NCBI RefSeq assembly: GCF_004341035.1
Contig: NZ_SLXK01000008.1
Location: 62,001-126,000 of the forward strand
DNA from: Scopulibacillus darangshiensis
GTDB lineage: Bacteria > Bacillota > Bacilli > Bacillales > Sporolactobacillaceae
Length of the DNA stretch: 64,000 nt
Direction: 5' to 3'
Shown: positions 51,885-61,198 of the stretch, piece after piece
How the letters are laid out: each line of letters opens with the position of its first letter
How positions within the stretch are numbered: the stretch's first letter is position 1
The notes under the pieces: model-generated
What the model was told of the DNA's origin: nothing
Seen by the model: the letters and a program-made list of their open reading frames with translations, nothing else
Databases searched by the model: none
Translations under genes and position numbers: made by a program

Positions 51885-52343
51885 ATGTTTAAAGAATTTA
51901 AAGCTTTTTTATCAAGGGGAAATGTCATTGACTTGGCAATAGCTGTCATTATCGGCGCTGCATTTGGCAAGATTGTCACTTCAATAGTTAATGACATTAT
52001 CATGCCGCCGATTGGCTTATTGCTTGGAAAAGTCGATTTCAGCAACTTATACATTAATTTATCTGACAAGGATTATGCCAGCCTTGCGGAAGCTCAGAAA
52101 GCCGGGGCGCCAACGATTAATTACGGACTTTTCATTAATACAGTCATTAACTTTATCATTATCGCCTTTGTCATCTTTCTTGTTATCAAATTGTTCGAAC
52201 GGTTCAAGAAGAAAGAAGAAGCTGCAGCACCAACAACTAAGAAATGCCCTTACTGCCTTTCTGAGGTTCCTCAGGAGGCAACAAAATGTGCTCATTGCAC
52301 ATCTGAAATTGGTGCTGAACCCTCATCCTCCCCTCAGAATTAA
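51885..52343 (+). CDS. mscL: Large-conductance mechanosensitive channel with C-terminal zinc ribbon
   Basis: 152 residues, about 20 more than B. subtilis MscL. The MscL core begins [20 protein letters not shown], then [20 protein letters not shown]; the second membrane helix is [20 protein letters not shown]. The core ends near the cluster [11 protein letters not shown] treble-clef-like zinc ribbon follows ([19 protein letters not shown]), absent from most named MscL proteins. The channel opens under membrane tension and relieves hypo-osmotic shock. It is a single gene with a terminator. Confidence 0.92.
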   Translation: MFKEFKAFLSRGNVIDLAIAVIIGAAFGKIVTSIVNDIIMPPIGLLLGKVDFSNLYINLSDKDYASLAEAQKAGAPTINYGLFINTVINFIIIAFVIFLVIKLFERFKKKEEAAAPTTKKCPYCLSEVPQEATKCAHCTSEIGAEPSSSPQN

Positions 52344-52344
52344 C

Positions 52345-52377
52345 AAAACTCCCGCCATAATAGGCGGGAGTTTTGTT
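52345..52377 (+). terminator. Terminator after mscL
   Basis: Stem AAAACTCCCGCC/GGCGGGAGTTTT with a 6-base loop and GTT ATT following. Confidence 0.9.
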
Positions 52378-52577
52378 ATTCCAAAATTGGAACTTAATTG
52401 CCTTTAATATCGTAATAAAAGTGTCAAGATACGTTTAACATAGGATGTGGTAAACTTTTAAAAGGAACCTATTTGTGACATCGTTACCTTTACCAAAATC
52501 TTTTTCACTTTGTTCCTCTTTAAACTTTAATTGCTTGCCGAATATATATTAACATGTGTAGCTAAGGAGTGAGAGAG

Positions 52578-52868
52578 ATGGCGACAGTCCCAATAATCAT
52601 TTGCATCATCATTGGTCTATTGCTTATCACCGCCGGGATTGGCTTATGGAAAAAAAGGCGGGTTCAGGTCACTGGCCAGTCCGGAGGAAACAGTGTTCAA
52701 AATAAAAAAGCTTCTGCAAAGACTATCGCTTTAATAACGTTTTGTGCAGGCATTCTAACATTAGCCGCCCCCTTGCTAACCTTTTTGATTGGGACCGACT
52801 ATTGGGTCCTGTATATCCTTTTTTTAGTACTAGGCGGACTTTTTATTGTTATTGGCCAAAATGATTAA
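52578..52868 (+). CDS. Small hypothetical membrane protein
   Basis: 96 residues with three hydrophobic segments: one at the N-terminus (PIIICIIIGLLLITAGIG), a polar Lys/Gly/Gln stretch, then two more with FLVLGGLFIVIG near the end. No family recognised. ATG 52578 lies eight bases after AAGGAG; a GTG at 52569 is in frame. It is tail-to-tail with the NUDIX gene. Confidence 0.65.
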   Translation: MATVPIIICIIIGLLLITAGIGLWKKRRVQVTGQSGGNSVQNKKASAKTIALITFCAGILTLAAPLLTFLIGTDYWVLYILFLVLGGLFIVIGQND

Positions 52869-52880
52869 CGATAAAATATT

Positions 52881-53384
52881 TTAAAGAGATATAAAATCAG
52901 CTTCCCTTATACCCGCGTATGTAAGGACTTCGCATGCAGTTAAATTGTCATTTTCAAAAACACAACGGTATTCATGACAGGTCTCATCATTTAATACCCT
53001 TTCTAAAAAATATGGGACTGTCTTGACTACTCCAGTATTCTCCACGTCCAATAGCCAGTCTATATTTTTCCAATCCAATATACCCTCATTTGTTTGTATA
53101 GGCGTGTCATAGTATACATCTCTCTCGATCACTGCCGCGTAGACGTACATACCACCGCTATTTTCACCATCAACATTCCAGGTCACAGCACCTTTAAAAT
53201 CAGGTGACGGAACATCCAGATCAGCCTCTTCCTGTATTTCCCTGACAATGGCCTTAAGCGGTGTCTCACCCGGCTCTATTTTCCCCCCAACGCCGTTCCA
53301 AGAACCTTTCCAAGGTGACTTTTCCCTGTTAAGCATTAGGATATTGTCCTTTTGGCGAATAAACGCAATGGTATATTTATACAT
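52881..53384 (-). CDS. NUDIX hydrolase
   Basis: 167 residues. The NUDIX box is complete: GGKIEPGETPLKAIVREIQEE, which is G-x5-E-x7-REUXEE-type (given here in two parts: GGKIEPGETPL and REIQEE). Family members hydrolyse nucleoside diphosphates linked to a second moiety; the likely class is MutT-like 8-oxo-dGTP or related nucleotides, but specificity cannot be told. ATG 53384 follows AAGGAGG. It is divergent from a DMT transporter gene. Confidence 0.88.
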   Translation of the reverse strand: MYKYTIAFIRQKDNILMLNREKSPWKGSWNGVGGKIEPGETPLKAIVREIQEEADLDVPSPDFKGAVTWNVDGENSGGMYVYAAVIERDVYYDTPIQTNEGILDWKNIDWLLDVENTGVVKTVPYFLERVLNDETCHEYRCVFENDNLTACEVLTYAGIREADFISL

Positions 53385-53440
53385 TTGAGATTCCTCCTTA
53401 AAAAATATAGTTCTTTTTTCACACAAAAATCATGGGCACA

Positions 53441-53449
53441 TGCTATAAT
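53441..53449 (+). promoter_or_regulatory. Extended -10 promoter of the DMT transporter gene
   Basis: TGCTATAAT, with no clear -35 upstream. It is 70 bp before the start codon in the divergent region. Confidence 0.4.
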
Positions 53450-53518
53450 TCGATTTAAATAGACTTATACCTTTAAACTTTTTATATTGCTTTGTGCTTT
53501 TACCGGAGGAATGCATTA

Positions 53519-54415
53519 ATGACACCTAAGATTAACCCAATTTTCATTGTCGTATTAGCCGTTTTTTTCATTTCAACTTCTGCAATATTTGTTAAACTTT
53601 CTGATGCGCCATCAGCTATTCTTGCATTTTACCGTTTATTTTTTGCAGCTGCTTTGACTGCACCTTTTTTAAACAAAAAACAAACAATTAAGGTATTCAA
53701 GGAAATTAAGCCTAATGATATTATTCTTTGTGTATTTGCTGGGATATGTCTCGCCTTCCACTTCATCCTTTGGTTTGTGTCATTGGATTACACATCTATT
53801 GCCAGCTCAACGGTTCTTGTTACATTACAGCCGTTATTTGCATTCGCTGGTGCCGTGATCGTTTTCAAAGAAAAAATGCCCCTAGGTGCTTATTTGGCAG
53901 GGTTACTCGCGGTTATAGGTAGCTTCATCATCAGCTGGGGTGACTTTCTTGCCAGCAAAGAGGCATTATTTGGTGACATCATTGCATTGTTAGCTTGCCT
54001 GCTCGTCACCTTATACTTTATGGCCGGGCAAAAAGTCCGTCAGCATATTCCTTCTGGACCTTACACATACATTGTCTATGTGACGGCTGCTGTCGTTCTT
54101 TTCATTTACAATCTCGTTCTTCACCATTCCTTGTTCCATTATTCAGCCGCGGAATGGATGCTCTTTCTTTTGCTTGCCATTTTACCTACATTGCTTGGCC
54201 ATAGTTTGTTAAATTGGGCTGTCCCTTGGGTCGGCGTATCAACCATCTCTATGAGCATTTTGGTTGAACCTGTCGGCGCAGCAGTGCTCGCTTACATTAT
54301 CCTTGGTGAAACCATCCATGTGCCACAGATGATCGGCGGGTCAATCATACTTTTGGGAATATATTATTATCTTAAATCGAGAAGAAAAGCAGCAAGCAGA
54401 CCAGTAAATACTTAA
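53519..54415 (+). CDS. DMT superfamily transporter (EamA type)
   Basis: 298 residues in two EamA repeats with ten hydrophobic segments: FISTSAIFVKLSDAPSAILA at the start and SILVEPVGAAVLAYIILGE in the second repeat. Family members export metabolites or amino acids; substrate unknown. ATG 53519 lies nine bases after GGAGG. It is tail-to-tail with an MFS transporter and shares a terminator with it. Confidence 0.85.
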   Translation: MTPKINPIFIVVLAVFFISTSAIFVKLSDAPSAILAFYRLFFAAALTAPFLNKKQTIKVFKEIKPNDIILCVFAGICLAFHFILWFVSLDYTSIASSTVLVTLQPLFAFAGAVIVFKEKMPLGAYLAGLLAVIGSFIISWGDFLASKEALFGDIIALLACLLVTLYFMAGQKVRQHIPSGPYTYIVYVTAAVVLFIYNLVLHHSLFHYSAAEWMLFLLLAILPTLLGHSLLNWAVPWVGVSTISMSILVEPVGAAVLAYIILGETIHVPQMIGGSIILLGIYYYLKSRRKAASRPVNT

Positions 54416-54427
54416 AAATGGATTTAT

Positions 54428-54468
54428 AAAAAAGACCACAGGGAATCTAGATTCCTGTGATCTTTTTA
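54428..54468. terminator. Bidirectional terminator between DMT and MFS genes
   Basis: Stem AAAGAyCACAGGAATCTAGATTCCTGTGrTCTTT in parts: AAAGACCACAGGAATC pairs with GATTCCTGTGATCTTT (one G-T pair). A and T runs flank it. Confidence 0.85.
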
Positions 54469-55656
54469 GCTAGCGGCTGGGTTTCTCTCAGGCTTAACCT
54501 TCCACTTCACCAAAAAGCTTCCTAGTATTAATATAATCCCCGAAAAGGCAAAAACATAGATGATTGATATATTCCCAGAAATCCACCCGGCAACTAAAGG
54601 GCCTGCTAAATTTCCAAGAAAACGGCTGCTGGAAGTAATCCCAAAAGCCCTTCCCTGAATATGTTTGGCTGTCTTTTTGTGAATCAAAGCCTGGATAGCA
54701 GGCCACATCCCTCCTAGCAGCAGTCCCTGTGCGAAGCGCCAAATATATAATTCAGTCAGATTATGGGAAAACATTTGCGGGAGAACGAGCAGACCGCAAA
54801 AGAACATGACAACGGGCAATGTTTTTGCCTGACCTATCCGGTCACCTAATTTTCCAAGGTAAGGCGATCCGATAATATTGGCAATCCCCGCTATGGAAGC
54901 AGCCAGACCCGACAGAAAGGCGATATTGCCCACATGTCCCACAAGGCTTTTGACAAAAAGCGTCATCATCGAGTTTGTACCTAAAATAGATGCTTGAACG
55001 ATGAATGTTGCTATAAAAAGCATGATTAAGGTAGGATTTTTAAAAACCTCTTTAAATGACGCTTTGTTTTCGCTTGTTTGTTTGAACACCGGATCCTTTT
55101 CCAAGACAAATATCACCAGCAGCAACGATAACAAAATACAAATACCCGTTATTGCGAAGACAGGCCGAAATCCGAACATATCTGACAGCGCACCGCCGAA
55201 AAGCGGACCAATAATAGTTCCCGAGATCCCGCCCGTTTGTAAAATACCTAGAGCAGATCCGGTCTGTTCCTTGGGGGTTACCCTAGAAATATAGGAAAAC
55301 GAAACGGTAATAAACCCCGAAAAGAAGCCGACAATAAATCTTAATGTAAGAAGAATAAGCGGTGAAAAAGCGAAAGCCATTAAGAAGGTAATAATCCCCA
55401 TTCCGAGGCCCGCACGGACCAAATTTGCCCTTTGGCCATATTTATCAGCAAAGATCCCCCAAATTGGCGACATAATTGCCCCTGATAAAAATGCTGCGGA
55501 AAAAATAATGCCAGTCCAAAGACTTAAAGAGTGATGACTGTGAACACCCATTTGTTCCAGAAATAACGGTAAAAATGGCATTATCATTGTCAATCCAGAA
55601 GTAACCATGAAGTTACATAGCCATAGTATTCGTACACTTTTTTTCCAATTGACCAT
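54466..55656 (-). CDS. MFS transporter (multidrug efflux type)
   Basis: About 396 residues with twelve hydrophobic segments. It resembles the MdtG-like drug:H+ antiporters: SPIWGIFADKYGQRANLVRAG, the GNLAGPLVAGWISG loop and LPLFLEQMGV at the start. The substrate is unknown. The start is uncertain: the frame is open to 55707, ATG 55677 has GGAG before it, and ATG 55656 gives the usual family N-terminus MVNWKKSVRIL. The last is chosen. Confidence 0.85.
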   Translation of the reverse strand: MVNWKKSVRILWLCNFMVTSGLTMIMPFLPLFLEQMGVHSHHSLSLWTGIIFSAAFLSGAIMSPIWGIFADKYGQRANLVRAGLGMGIITFLMAFAFSPLILLTLRFIVGFFSGFITVSFSYISRVTPKEQTGSALGILQTGGISGTIIGPLFGGALSDMFGFRPVFAITGICILLSLLLVIFVLEKDPVFKQTSENKASFKEVFKNPTLIMLFIATFIVQASILGTNSMMTLFVKSLVGHVGNIAFLSGLAASIAGIANIIGSPYLGKLGDRIGQAKTLPVVMFFCGLLVLPQMFSHNLTELYIWRFAQGLLLGGMWPAIQALIHKKTAKHIQGRAFGITSSSRFLGNLAGPLVAGWISGNISIIYVFAFSGIILILGSFLVKWKVKPERNPAAS

Positions 55657-55749
55657 AATTATCATCCCAATACGCATTGTCTTGCTCCAGTTTAACAATA
55701 TAAGCAAATTATTTCGCTAAATATGCTCAGGTGAAATTCAAAAAAGTAC

Positions 55750-55778
55750 TTGACTATATAAATGAATTGCATTATTCT
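55750..55778 (+). promoter_or_regulatory. Promoter of the PC4-like gene
   Basis: TTGACT (55750-55755), 17-bp spacer, TATTCT (55773-55778). A LexA-type palindrome overlaps the expected start of transcription. Confidence 0.65.
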
Positions 55779-55784
55779 AAAAAC

Positions 55785-55798
55785 AGAACATATGTTCT
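55785..55798. promoter_or_regulatory. LexA (DinR)-type operator
   Basis: AGAACATATGTTCT is a perfect 14-bp palindrome with the GAACatatGTTC core of the Bacillus SOS box (12 of 14 against CGAACRNRYGTTYC). It lies at about +1 of the promoter at 55750 and 25 bp before the start codon. Confidence 0.65.
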
Positions 55799-55822
55799 AA
55801 TAAAATATTAGGAGGTTTTAAC

Positions 55823-56050
55823 ATGGCAACAGCAACTGTCAGCTTTGAAATCATTGAACATTATGGTGTTATGAACGAGGAATCGAATGGATGGACAAGG
55901 GAACTCAACCAGGTAAGTTGGAATGAACGGGAGCCCAAATACGACATAAGAAGCTGGTCACCTAATAAGGAAAGAATGGGCCGCGGCATCACGCTTACTA
56001 AAGAAGAAGTTGCCTCACTTAAGGTCTTCCTTAATCAGCTGTCTTTGTAA
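55823..56050 (+). CDS. ydbC: YdbC/PC4-like ssDNA-binding protein
   Basis: 75 residues: ATVSFEIIEHYGVMNEES at the start, NGWTRELNQVSWNEREPKYD, and the C-terminal helix LTKEEVASLKVFLNQL. It matches the YdbC family, whose fold is that of the PC4 transcription coactivator and which binds single-stranded DNA as a dimer. A LexA-type palindrome at the start of transcription suggests control by DNA damage, which would fit ssDNA binding. ATG 55823 follows TAGGAGG. Single gene. Confidence 0.88.
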   Translation: MATATVSFEIIEHYGVMNEESNGWTRELNQVSWNEREPKYDIRSWSPNKERMGRGITLTKEEVASLKVFLNQLSL

Positions 56051-56151
56051 ATGACCTTTGATTCTAAGCCTTTTCCCTCTTTAGCCACTGATATGATTGC
56101 AGCCCCTATAAGCACATCTCTTTTGATCAAGTTACCCGCTCATCACTCTTT

Positions 56152-57636
56152 TTACTTTGCAAGTAATTTGTATAAGTCTCTGCGCAATAGCTTCTTAGAA
56201 GCATTTCTCGGTAATTCATCAACAAAATAAACGTATTTTGGTATTTTATAACCTGCAAGCCGCTCTTTGCAAAAGGAAAACACCTCATTTGGCGAAAGCT
56301 CTTGTCCCTCTTTTATTGTGACAAATGCAGCCGGCACCTGTCCCCATTGAGCATGACTGACGCCAATAACACCAGCTTCCTCAATAAAATGATGCTGAAG
56401 CAGTACAGCTTCTATTTCTGCTGGATAGACATTCTCTCCGCCAGAAATAATAAGGTCTTTTCGCCTGTCCAAGACATAAAGAAAACCATCATCATCAAGA
56501 TAGCCAACGTCACCAGTATAAAACCAGCCATCTTGATATACTTTTTCAGTTGCTTCAGGGCGATTTAGATAACCGCTTGTAACATTGGGACCTTTAACGA
56601 CTATTTCACCCTCCTTGTTCGGTTGCGCCTCAATACTATCCTTCATAATTTTTATCTCAGCCGGAAACAGCGGCTTTCCGGCTGAGCCTAGTTTTTCAAT
56701 CATATATTCGGGTGCAAGCGTAACGATCTGTGAAGCTGTCTCAGATAAACCATAAGTTTGATAGATGGGGATCCCTTTATCTTTGCAGACCTCTAACATA
56801 ACTTTTGGTGCAGGGCCTCCTCCTAGCAGCATGCAGCGAAAAGTATCAGGATATGCATCTTCTCCCAGCGTTTCAAGCAGACGTGACAACATCGCACTTA
56901 CCACCGAAACCATTGTTACGCCTTCATCCTTAATTGCTTGTGTTGCTGCCTCAGGATCGAAAGTGGAATGCAATACAACGGTCATGCCATAAATCACATT
57001 TTTCATTAAAATAGATAAGCCGCTGACGTGGAAAAGCGGGACGCAAGAAAGCCATTTATCACCTTGCTGCAAGCCTAGATTAAGCGCTGACCCAACAGCG
57101 TTCCACCAGTGATTCCCATTTGTCAGGATAACACCCTTTGGATGTCCTGTAGTGCCAGACGTGTAGATAATTGTGTGCGGCTCTTCTAAGTCAACATGAT
57201 CAAGCAAAGGCAAATCATTTTCAGTCAGAGCCTTCAGGTCATTTATTGTGATCATAGTTGTCTGTTGCTTTAGACCATGTATTCTAATACCCTGCTCTTC
57301 ATGCGCTCGATCACATATCAATAGTACTGCCTTACTGTCTTCAATCTGCCAAACTTGTTCCTCGACAGTTAACCGGGTATTTAACGGAACGGAAACCGCA
57401 CCGATATAAGACACCGCATGGTATAGACACACCAAGTCCAGGCTGTTTTCACACAAAAAGGCGATATGATCAAGCCGCTTTGCCCCTGCTGACTGTAATT
57501 TCCTTGCCAGCGATAGTGCCTGCAGATTTAACTCTTCAAAGGTGACCGTTTCATCGCGTGATATGAACGCTTGCCTGTTTGGCGTGAGAAAAGCGCGCTG
57601 GCTAAGCCAATTTGGCATTTGCTTTTGATTCATCAT
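56152..57636 (-). CDS. menE: O-succinylbenzoate-CoA ligase
   Basis: 494 residues. Acyl-CoA synthetase that activates o-succinylbenzoate for MenB in menaquinone synthesis. AMP-binding motifs: YTSGTTGHPKGVILTN, QTYGLSETASQ and GWFYTGDVGYLDDDG; the catalytic lysine region is SKKLLRRDLYK. ATG 57636 lies eight bases after AAGGAG. It is the last men gene of the cluster and is separated from menB by a terminator-like hairpin, which may lower its level. No menC follows. Confidence 0.94.
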   Translation of the reverse strand: MMNQKQMPNWLSQRAFLTPNRQAFISRDETVTFEELNLQALSLARKLQSAGAKRLDHIAFLCENSLDLVCLYHAVSYIGAVSVPLNTRLTVEEQVWQIEDSKAVLLICDRAHEEQGIRIHGLKQQTTMITINDLKALTENDLPLLDHVDLEEPHTIIYTSGTTGHPKGVILTNGNHWWNAVGSALNLGLQQGDKWLSCVPLFHVSGLSILMKNVIYGMTVVLHSTFDPEAATQAIKDEGVTMVSVVSAMLSRLLETLGEDAYPDTFRCMLLGGGPAPKVMLEVCKDKGIPIYQTYGLSETASQIVTLAPEYMIEKLGSAGKPLFPAEIKIMKDSIEAQPNKEGEIVVKGPNVTSGYLNRPEATEKVYQDGWFYTGDVGYLDDDGFLYVLDRRKDLIISGGENVYPAEIEAVLLQHHFIEEAGVIGVSHAQWGQVPAAFVTIKEGQELSPNEVFSFCKERLAGYKIPKYVYFVDELPRNASKKLLRRDLYKLLAK

Positions 57637-57687
57637 GTTGATTTCTCCTTATTCATTCAAAAATTCTTAAAATGCCTTGTTAAAGAA

Positions 57688-57722
57688 TAAAAAACCAAAG
57701 CTTGATATCTTCAAGCTCTGGC
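57688..57722 (-). terminator. Intercistronic hairpin between menB and menE
   Basis: Minus strand: CCAgAGCTTG/CAAGCTtTGG stem (one G-T pair) with a 7-base loop, followed by TTTTTTATT. It can act as a partial terminator inside the men operon. Confidence 0.7.
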
Positions 57723-57739
57723 CTTTTCTTACTATACGA

Positions 57740-58558
57740 TCAAGGAAAACGAGGGAATTTATCAAATTCAGGCTTTCTTTTCTCTTTGAAGGCGTCCCTG
57801 CCTTCTTTTGCCTCGTCAGTGGTGTAATAAAGCAATGTCGCATCCCCGCCTAGCTGCTGCAAGCCGGCAAGGCCATCTGTATCCGCGTTAAATGATGCCT
57901 TTAAGAATCGGATTGCAGTTGAGCTTTTTTCTAAAATTTCTTTCGCCCACTTAACAGTCTCTTCTTCAAGGTTTTCAAGCGGTACAACAGTGTTTACAAG
58001 ACCCATATCAAGTGCCTCTTGTGCACTGTACTGACGGCATAAATACCAAATTTCGCGGGCTTTCTTATGACCAACAATTCTTGCAAGGTAACCGGCGCCG
58101 TAACCTGCATCAAAGCTGCCGACCCGTGGGCCAGCTTGTCCAAAAATAGCATTATCCGCCGCGATGGTTAAGTCACTTACAACATGCAAAACGTGTCCGC
58201 CGCCGACTGCATAACCTGCAACCATAGCAATAACCGGTTTTGGCATAGCTCTCATTAACCGCTGTAAATCAAGAACATTTAGACGGGGAATGTTATCCTC
58301 TCCAACATATCCGCCGTGACCGCGTTTGGTCTGATCTCCGCCGGAACAAAAGGCTTTGTCCCCCTTGCCTGTCAAAATGACAACGCCAATGCTTGCATCA
58401 TCCCTTGCTCTTGCAAAGGCATCAATCAACTCTGTCACCGTATGAGGTGTAAACGCATTATGGACCTCCGGGCGATTGATCGTAATCTTTGCAATACCGT
58501 CGTACGTTTCAAATAATATCTCATCATATGTACGAACTGTCTTCCAATCAAATGACAT
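57740..58558 (-). CDS. menB: 1,4-Dihydroxy-2-naphthoyl-CoA synthase
   Basis: 272 residues of the crotonase family. Closes the second ring: o-succinylbenzoyl-CoA to DHNA-CoA. It agrees closely with B. subtilis MenB (271 residues): [15 protein letters not shown], the oxyanion loop [35 protein letters not shown] and [22 protein letters not shown] 58558 gives the family N-terminus ([14 protein letters not shown]); ATG 58570 is in frame but overlaps the ribosome site. Confidence 0.96.
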   Translation of the reverse strand: MSFDWKTVRTYDEILFETYDGIAKITINRPEVHNAFTPHTVTELIDAFARARDDASIGVVILTGKGDKAFCSGGDQTKRGHGGYVGEDNIPRLNVLDLQRLMRAMPKPVIAMVAGYAVGGGHVLHVVSDLTIAADNAIFGQAGPRVGSFDAGYGAGYLARIVGHKKAREIWYLCRQYSAQEALDMGLVNTVVPLENLEEETVKWAKEILEKSSTAIRFLKASFNADTDGLAGLQQLGGDATLLYYTTDEAKEGRDAFKEKRKPEFDKFPRFP

Positions 58559-58620
58559 AACAATCTTCATTCCCTTCTTTAATTATAAACCTTCTATCGG
58601 AGAACCCTCTTTTAGCATGG

Positions 58621-59451
58621 TTAACCATCCGTTAGAAGGTGATAGAAATCATCATATACTATTTTATCAAAGATTTCCGGTTGTTCCACGTGTACAGCAT
58701 GCCCTGTTTGTGTAATCACATTCAGCTTGCCATCTGGAGCCCGATTAACCATCCTTTTCCCGATGTCTAAGAATTTTTGATCAAGGTGGCCGGCGATAAA
58801 ATATACCTTATCTGATATGGAGGACAAATCATTCCAGAGAGAGGGCTGAATACCTGTCCCCATTCCGCGAAGACTGTTAGCTAACCCCTCCGCTGTTTGT
58901 CCCATGCGCTCTGTCCTTATGGCTTGCCTTTTATCAAGCGGCAAATTCTTCTGTGTGGCAAAAAGCGGGAGCTGCTCCCAGTCATCAACAAAAGCTTCCA
59001 GCCCTTTTGTCATAATCCGGTCAGCAAGGGCATCATCTCTGTTCTTACGCTCTTTCCGTTCACTTGATTCTATTAACCCAGGTGAACTACTTTCAAGAAT
59101 GAGATTTCCCACCCTTTCTGGATGATGCACTTTCATATACAGAGCCAGTCGCCCTCCCATTGAATAACCAAGGATGTTAACCTTTTCAATAGCAAGTACA
59201 TCCAAACATTCAATTAAAGCTGATGCTTCATGTTCCATCGTATAATAGCTGATATGGTTCGGTGCTGTTGTTTGACCATGACCGACAATGTCAACGGCAA
59301 TAATCTTGTAACGTTTTGACCATTTTTGAATAAAAGGCTCCCAGGTAGCCATAGTTCCCGTAAAGCCATGCAACATTAGAAGCGGTGGACCATCCCCAGC
59401 CACATGAACGGACCTGTTAACCCCTAACGTTTCAATGAGATTAATCATCAT
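58621..59451 (-). CDS. menH: 2-Succinyl-6-hydroxy-2,4-cyclohexadiene-1-carboxylate synthase
   Basis: 276 residues, alpha/beta hydrolase fold. Removes pyruvate from the MenD product to give SHCHC. Motifs: LLMLHGFTGTMATWEPF, the nucleophile elbow LGYSMGGRLAL (Ser about 101) and the catalytic His near the end in TQTGHAVHVEQPE. It corresponds to B. subtilis YtxM. The start overlaps the menD stop by 11 bases, so translation is coupled. Confidence 0.93.
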   Translation of the reverse strand: MMINLIETLGVNRSVHVAGDGPPLLMLHGFTGTMATWEPFIQKWSKRYKIIAVDIVGHGQTTAPNHISYYTMEHEASALIECLDVLAIEKVNILGYSMGGRLALYMKVHHPERVGNLILESSSPGLIESSERKERKNRDDALADRIMTKGLEAFVDDWEQLPLFATQKNLPLDKRQAIRTERMGQTAEGLANSLRGMGTGIQPSLWNDLSSISDKVYFIAGHLDQKFLDIGKRMVNRAPDGKLNVITQTGHAVHVEQPEIFDKIVYDDFYHLLTDG

Positions 59452-61198
59452 CTTTTATCACCGACTGAACAGCATATGATATTCTGTTCCAAAGCATCCT
59501 ATGTTTTTCTGTATTGTCTTTGCGATTGGTCTGAATTTCAATGATTTTTAGACCTTGCACCTTCTGATATGTCAGGTAAGCATCGGCAAATTCTTCCCAG
59601 GTAACCGCTTGTTTGTAGTCTGCATTATAAAGATTGGCAACTGCCTCAATATCCAATCCGGCAGGTGTGCCAAAAAGCTGTTCAAAATCAACAGCCTCGC
59701 CCGCTTGGGGCAGAAAGGAAAAGATGCCTCCTCCATCATTGTTAACGACAATAATAGTGGCATTAAGGTTATACAGCTTACCTGCAAGCAAACCGTTCAT
59801 ATCATGAAAAAAGGAGAGGTCACCAATCACAAGATTGACCGATTTAGACACAGCGCTAACACCTAAGGCAGTAGAGACAACACCGTCAATGCCATTTGCC
59901 CCCCGGTTGGCCATAGTATTAATCCGGCCTGTTTGGTTTAATAAAAATGTGTCAAGATCACGAATTGGCATGCTGTTGCCAACAAATAAATAGGCATTTT
60001 TGGGCAAAAGCTTTGATAATTCCGAGATAATCTGGCCTTCATGCCAATGTTTCTCTTCCAGGAACATCTTTATTTCATTTTTAGCCGCTTGATTTACTTT
60101 GTTCCAACCCGTAAGCCAACTTGGTTCGGCGGAAGGGTTTGGCGGAAGTTGATTAAGCAGTCTTTTGCATAACCGGATAGGATCAGAGTAGACCATATCA
60201 GTCGCGAGCTGTGTGGGCTCACGCCAACCCTCACCCTCATCAATAACGATATAACGACTCGGCTTTATTTTATTCAAATAAAGTAAGAATGGTTTTGATA
60301 CAGGCATAGCTCCGATACGAATGACGCCATCAGGGATAAAAGTTTCGGTAATTAATGTATCACGAAGAAATGAGTCGAAACAATCAATGATCGGCATTTT
60401 ATTATGGTTCCCTGTTCTCAATTGTGAAAGAGGATCGGCAAGCACAGGGAAGCCTAAGCGTTCCCCAATTAGAGCTGCCAGCTCAGCCAATTCAGAATTC
60501 ACCTGCGGCCCAACAACAATCAACCCTCTTTTCAACTGTTGAATAGATCGGGTCAGCTTGTCAAAGTTACTATCCGATATCTCATTTTCACCAGTTACCA
60601 TGGAAAATTCCGTACTGCTTGTTTTACCGCTGTCCCATATGTTATCCACGGTGAAATCCGGCACAAGCGGCTCGCGAAAAGGAAAGTTGAGATGAACAGG
60701 ACCCAGCGGTTGAGTCGTAACTGTCATTATGGCCCGCCTTGCGGTCGTTCTAGACAGCAGTAACGTCTGTTCATCAAGACCCGGAAGCGGCATCTCCTGA
60801 AACCATTTGACATTATCTCCGTAAAGTTTTATTTGATCAATCGCTTGCGGTGCACCAACCCCCCGCAGCTCATGCGGCCGGTCTGCTGTTAATACAATTA
60901 GGGGTACCCTAGATAACTTTGCCTCAACGATTGCCGGATAGTAATTGGCAGCAGCTGTACCTGATGTGCAAAGGAGCGCGGCTGGCCTTCCTGATGCTTT
61001 TGCTATACCTAATGCAAAAAATGCTGCGGATCGTTCATCAATATTCATCCACACTCTAATATCCGAATGTGCATTTAACAACATAGCGAGCGGGGTAGAT
61101 CTGGATCCCGGACTAACGACCACATGCTCCACTCCGCACGCTGAAAGCTCATCTACAAACGCAGCTACGAACCTTGTGAGGCACTCTTGATGTTTCAT
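59441..61198 (-). CDS. menD: SEPHCHC synthase
   Basis: 585 residues. Thiamine-diphosphate enzyme that joins isochorismate and 2-oxoglutarate. Motifs: VVSPGSRSTPLAMLL, IDERSAAFFALGIAKASG, CTSGTAAANYYPAIVEA and LTADRPHELRGVGAPQ; the ThDP site is GDLSFFHDMNGLL with the NNDGGGIF segment. ATG 61198 has nine bases to GGGGG and is preferred over ATG 61204. It overlaps the menF stop by four bases. Confidence 0.96.
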   Translation of the reverse strand: MKHQECLTRFVAAFVDELSACGVEHVVVSPGSRSTPLAMLLNAHSDIRVWMNIDERSAAFFALGIAKASGRPAALLCTSGTAAANYYPAIVEAKLSRVPLIVLTADRPHELRGVGAPQAIDQIKLYGDNVKWFQEMPLPGLDEQTLLLSRTTARRAIMTVTTQPLGPVHLNFPFREPLVPDFTVDNIWDSGKTSSTEFSMVTGENEISDSNFDKLTRSIQQLKRGLIVVGPQVNSELAELAALIGERLGFPVLADPLSQLRTGNHNKMPIIDCFDSFLRDTLITETFIPDGVIRIGAMPVSKPFLLYLNKIKPSRYIVIDEGEGWREPTQLATDMVYSDPIRLCKRLLNQLPPNPSAEPSWLTGWNKVNQAAKNEIKMFLEEKHWHEGQIISELSKLLPKNAYLFVGNSMPIRDLDTFLLNQTGRINTMANRGANGIDGVVSTALGVSAVSKSVNLVIGDLSFFHDMNGLLAGKLYNLNATIIVVNNDGGGIFSFLPQAGEAVDFEQLFGTPAGLDIEAVANLYNADYKQAVTWEEFADAYLTYQKVQGLKIIEIQTNRKDNTEKHRMLWNRISYAVQSVIKDDD

